The position numbers and the translations under genes were made by a program. Positions 5,381-8,196 of a stretch of 8,196 nt of DNA are shown in pieces. Each line of letters begins with the position of its first letter. The first letter of the stretch is position 1. Origin of the DNA: Oscillospiraceae bacterium (GTDB taxonomy: Bacteria > Bacillota > Clostridia > Oscillospirales > Ruminococcaceae); NCBI GenBank assembly GCA_009782665.1, contig WRIP01000047.1, positions 1 to 8,196 on the forward strand. Direction: 5' to 3'. Under the pieces are notes generated by a model, which searched no databases, was not told the origin of the DNA, and saw only the letters and a list, made by a program, of their open reading frames with translations.

Positions 5381-7516
5381 CTATTTTTGTTTCAACTCTC
5401 TGAGTCGTTCAGCAAGCCCGGTATATCGCCTGGCAATATGGTTGTTCTTGACCGCAATCCCGATAGCGTTAGTGGTACCGACTAGGATGATGGCACGTTT
5501 TGCGCGAGTAACGCCGGTGTATAGAAGATTTCGTTGTAGCATGACAAAGTGCTGGCTGGAGACAGGCAGCACGACAATATCATATTCGCTACCTTGTGAC
5601 TTGTGTACGGTTATGGCATAGGCTAACTCCAGCTCATCCAGTTCAGTATGCGTATAGTGTACCGGAATAGGTAGATCGAACTGCACATCTATTTCACCGT
5701 TCGTTTCATTGACCGATACAATCTGCCCGATATCCCCGTTGAAGATTTCTTTGGTGTAGTTGTTTCTGATCTGCATGACCTTGTCATACAGGCGAAATTC
5801 GGTAAAACCTCGCTTTACCATAGTGGTCGTAGGATTCAAATTCTGTTGTAACCTTATATTGAGATTGTTCACCCCACCCTCAGCACGACGCATGGGACTG
5901 AGTACCTGTATATCCATCGGGTTGACATTAAAGAAGGGTGGTAATCTTGTGGTACATAGTTCAATAATAGTATCTGCTAATGTATCATTCTGATTCTGCT
6001 CAATGAAGAAGAAATCCGAATCTTCACGGTGTTTGAGATTGGGAAACTTACCTTCATTGATTCGGTGTGCATTCTGCACAATCTGAGAACCATATGCCTG
6101 CCTGAAGATATGGGTCAATCTCACCACCGGAATAACCCCTGAATGAATCAAGTCTCTGAGAACATTTCCAGGCCCGACTGGTGGTAACTGATCTACATCC
6201 CCAATCATTATGATACTCATGTCATCTGGTACTGCCTTGAGTAGGTTGTACATAAGCAGAATGTCAATCATTGACGATTCGTCAATGATAAGCACATTCC
6301 CCTTTAGCTTATTCTCTTCATTACGACCGAACCCTTCCAGTGGGTTAGCCTCAAGTAATCGATGTATAGTTTGTGCCGGTTCTCCGGTAGTCTCGCTCAG
6401 TCTCTTGGCTGCTCTGCCGGTAGGTGCTGCCAGTAGTATCTTCATACCCGAAGCATTAAGCACCGCTATGATACCTTTGACTGTGGTTGTCTTACCGGTA
6501 CCGGGTCCCCCGGTGATAATGGTCATCTTTGATGATACTGCAGTAATTATCGCTTCCTTTTGTGCTTCAGCATAGGTGATGGATACCGCAGCTTCTACTG
6601 AATCTAGAATTCGGCTGGTGGTAATACTTCTGCTTTTTTTGCTGAGCAGTCGCTTAATCCTCTCTGCTGTACCAATCTCACTATTATACAGATAGGGTAG
6701 ATAGATTCTGTCAGGTTCTTCGGATATTACCCTGCCTGACTTGGTCATCTCATCTACGATACTGTCCAACTCATCCGGCTCAAGCTCTAGAAGCGTTGAT
6801 GCCTTTTCTTTGAGCAGATCTCGCGGTAGATAGCAATGACCAGAGTCTTGACTGTTCTGTAAAACAAACTCAACACCTCCCGCAAGTCGATAGCTGCTCT
6901 TGCGGTCAAACCCAATATTCTGTGCAATCGTATCGGCAGTCTTAAACCCGATACCCCAGATATTGATAAGTTGATAAGGGTTTTCTTTTACGACATTTAC
7001 GCTATTTGTTCCGAACTTCATAAAAATACGGTATGCGGTATTGACCGAAATGCCATACCCCTGTAGATATATCATGACGTTTCTCAACGCACTTTGTTCC
7101 TGCCAGGATTTAGATATCTGTGCGATGCGTTTTTTGCCGATACCTGCAACTTCAATCAATCGTTCGGGGTGTTCGTCGAGAATAGATAGAGTCTCGTCAC
7201 CGAACTTCTCTACGATACGAGCCGCAATAGTCGGTCCAATGCCCTCAATCAATCCTGAACTCAGATACCTCATAATGCCTTCTGAGGTCAGAGGGAGTAC
7301 TTCTTCGTACTCCACCACCTCAAACTGCCAACCATACTTTTCATTAAAATTCCATTCTCCTCCGATATTCAGTATCATATCCTCACGCAATGAAAGGAAA
7401 CTCCCGACAATGGTAAAAAGATACTCTTCGTCAGGAGTAGATACGCTGATTACCGAAAAACCAGTATCCTGGTTATTGAAGACTATTCTCTTAACAATAC
7501 AGTGCATGTGCTCCAT
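5381..7516 (-). CDS. recD2: RecD2-type ATP-dependent DNA helicase (RecD/TraA family)
   Basis: A 711-residue superfamily 1B helicase that unwinds DNA in the 5'-to-3' direction. RecD2 works without RecBC and is linked to DNA repair and replication-fork maintenance in Gram-positive bacteria. The N-terminal OB-like region (1-75) is followed by helix-hairpin-helix segments (GLIEGIGPTIAARIV near 88-102, IEVAGIGKKRI near 121-131, LINIWGIGFKTAD near 183-195). Helicase motifs come next: Walker A GGPGTGKTT with K342, Walker B IIDESS with D412 and E413, GDVDQLPPVGPG at 439-450, HIFRQ at 469-473, VHKSQGSEYD at 637-646 and YTGVTRAKR at 666-674. The length is slightly below the family's usual 740-800 but no motif is missing. 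AAGAGGT (7523-7529, - strand) lies 6 nt before the ATG. It ends with TAG at the expected C-terminus. It sits 27 nt after the amidohydrolase gene, so co-transcription is likely. Confidence 0.96.
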   Translation of the reverse strand: MEHMHCIVKRIVFNNQDTGFSVISVSTPDEEYLFTIVGSFLSLREDMILNIGGEWNFNEKYGWQFEVVEYEEVLPLTSEGIMRYLSSGLIEGIGPTIAARIVEKFGDETLSILDEHPERLIEVAGIGKKRIAQISKSWQEQSALRNVMIYLQGYGISVNTAYRIFMKFGTNSVNVVKENPYQLINIWGIGFKTADTIAQNIGFDRKSSYRLAGGVEFVLQNSQDSGHCYLPRDLLKEKASTLLELEPDELDSIVDEMTKSGRVISEEPDRIYLPYLYNSEIGTAERIKRLLSKKSRSITTSRILDSVEAAVSITYAEAQKEAIITAVSSKMTIITGGPGTGKTTTVKGIIAVLNASGMKILLAAPTGRAAKRLSETTGEPAQTIHRLLEANPLEGFGRNEENKLKGNVLIIDESSMIDILLMYNLLKAVPDDMSIIMIGDVDQLPPVGPGNVLRDLIHSGVIPVVRLTHIFRQAYGSQIVQNAHRINEGKFPNLKHREDSDFFFIEQNQNDTLADTIIELCTTRLPPFFNVNPMDIQVLSPMRRAEGGVNNLNIRLQQNLNPTTTMVKRGFTEFRLYDKVMQIRNNYTKEIFNGDIGQIVSVNETNGEIDVQFDLPIPVHYTHTELDELELAYAITVHKSQGSEYDIVVLPVSSQHFVMLQRNLLYTGVTRAKRAIILVGTTNAIGIAVKNNHIARRYTGLAERLRELKQK

Positions 7517-7543
7517 GCAAATACCTCTTAATGATATAATTGA

Positions 7544-8196
7544 TTAGATAACTTCGGTTAGTTCGGATAAGAAATCATCGATATATGCCAAAAAAACTGC
7601 ACAGAAGCCTTTCAAAGCCGCTTCATCTGGATTAAACTTCGGAGTATGGAGTGGATATGGTATCTCTCCTGCTTTAGCGACACCGCCAAACAGGTAGATT
7701 CCGCCATACTTAGCCAAATACATTGAAAAGTTATCTGATGCCATCCAGGGTTGAGCCATCTCACGAAATTGACAATCGGTTCTTGATACTGTTTTGCTGA
7801 TGCGTTCAAACGCATCAACCGATGCTATCATGGGAGGGGTACGATAGTCGGAGAGTTTTAACTCTGCAGTAACCCCGTAACTGTCAGATATTCCGGATAT
7901 GACCGTCATCATATTATGAATAATCATCTCTAGATGACTCGGTTCGAAGTACCGGATGTTGCCTTTAATCTCTGCGATATCCGGTATTATGTTTCCTGCA
8001 GTTCCTGCAGATATACTACAAGGGTTGATGACCACTGAATCAAATGCAGAGTATCTGCTCGAAGAGAGTGAGGCGAGACGCAACAACATCTCACAAGCAG
8101 GTTTTATGGGATCGTTCGATAACCATGGGGATGAACCATGTCCTCCACTGCCACAAATACTTACAGTGAAGAGTGAACTGCCTGCCATCAAGGCTC
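7544..8196 (-). CDS. M20D-family amidohydrolase (hippurate hydrolase/N-acyl-amino-acid amidohydrolase type), partial
   Basis: The C-terminal 217 or so residues of an M20D metallopeptidase-like amidohydrolase, a cytosolic enzyme that cleaves N-acyl or amide bonds of amino acid derivatives. Visible features are the dimerization domain opening GGHGSSPW with its conserved His, the AGTAGNIIPDIAEIKGNIR segment, and PLHTPKFNPDEAAL near the end, whose His is the last metal ligand of the family. The usual EDF motif reads DNF in MASDNFSMYL, a mild departure. The reading frame is open to the window edge. An ATG near 8188 and a TTG at 8191 are internal, because relatives have LMAGSD at this point, so the true start and the N-terminal metal-binding half lie outside. 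It ends with TAA and precedes recD2 by 27 nt. Substrate unknown. Confidence 0.9.
   Translation of the reverse strand, partial: ALMAGSSLFTVSICGSGGHGSSPWLSNDPIKPACEMLLRLASLSSSRYSAFDSVVINPCSISAGTAGNIIPDIAEIKGNIRYFEPSHLEMIIHNMMTVISGISDSYGVTAELKLSDYRTPPMIASVDAFERISKTVSRTDCQFREMAQPWMASDNFSMYLAKYGGIYLFGGVAKAGEIPYPLHTPKFNPDEAALKGFCAVFLAYIDDFLSELTEVI

Noticed and set aside
5325..5621. + strand open frames antisense to recD2, including 6210-6575 and 7041-7547
   Set aside because: They lie wholly or largely over recD2, whose full motif set is unambiguous, so these are shadows.

Overview
The window reads as an ordinary core-gene neighbourhood of a Clostridia-like Bacillota (Firmicutes) genome. The evidence is the gene content: YqeG-type HAD phosphatase, the order Xaa-Pro peptidase - EF-P - CD1247-type zinc-ribbon protein, a RecD2 of the Gram-positive type, GGAG-type ribosome binding sites, and moderately AT-rich DNA with many ATA isoleucine codons. 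TGA ends two genes (yqeG and the SGNH gene), so this is not a Mollicutes code. TAG ends four genes, so TAG is a normal stop here. The species cannot be named from this sequence.

Layout. Left part, + strand: yqeG (51-545) overlaps by 4 nt an endonuclease-IV-like TIM-barrel gene (542-1393). After a gap of about 120 nt comes an aminopeptidase P-like gene, broken by one in-frame TAG at 2027-2029 into an N-terminal piece (1514-2029) and a C-terminal piece (2030-2581). An ATG follows the TAG directly, with a GGAG placed 6 nt upstream. A 148-nt intergenic stretch then carries a good sigma-A-type promoter for efp (2730-3287), a CD1247-like zinc-ribbon protein with a 12-Asp tail (3311-3733), and a secreted SGNH/GDSL-type hydrolase with a long Pro/Gly/Asp repeat tail (3758-5263). 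These three are closely spaced and probably co-transcribed.

Right part, - strand: an M20D-type amidohydrolase, cut by the right edge (7544-8196), lies 27 nt upstream of recD2 (5381-7516). The two look like one transcript converging on the + operon. A strong hairpin at 5287-5313 sits between the converging ends and may act as a bidirectional terminator.

The genes cover separate jobs: translation of polyproline stretches (EF-P) and proline peptide turnover (PepP), DNA repair (Nfo-like protein, RecD2), a cell-surface esterase-type enzyme, and amino-acyl amide hydrolysis. I found no phage, IS, CRISPR, tRNA or rRNA. Nothing here is convincingly a new defence or biosynthetic system. The points that merit a second look are the TAG-split peptidase with its built-in restart site, the TAG-only separation of the zinc-ribbon and SGNH frames, the one-codon-spaced backup stops, the poly-Asp tail, and the recently expanded Gly/Pro/Asp tail.
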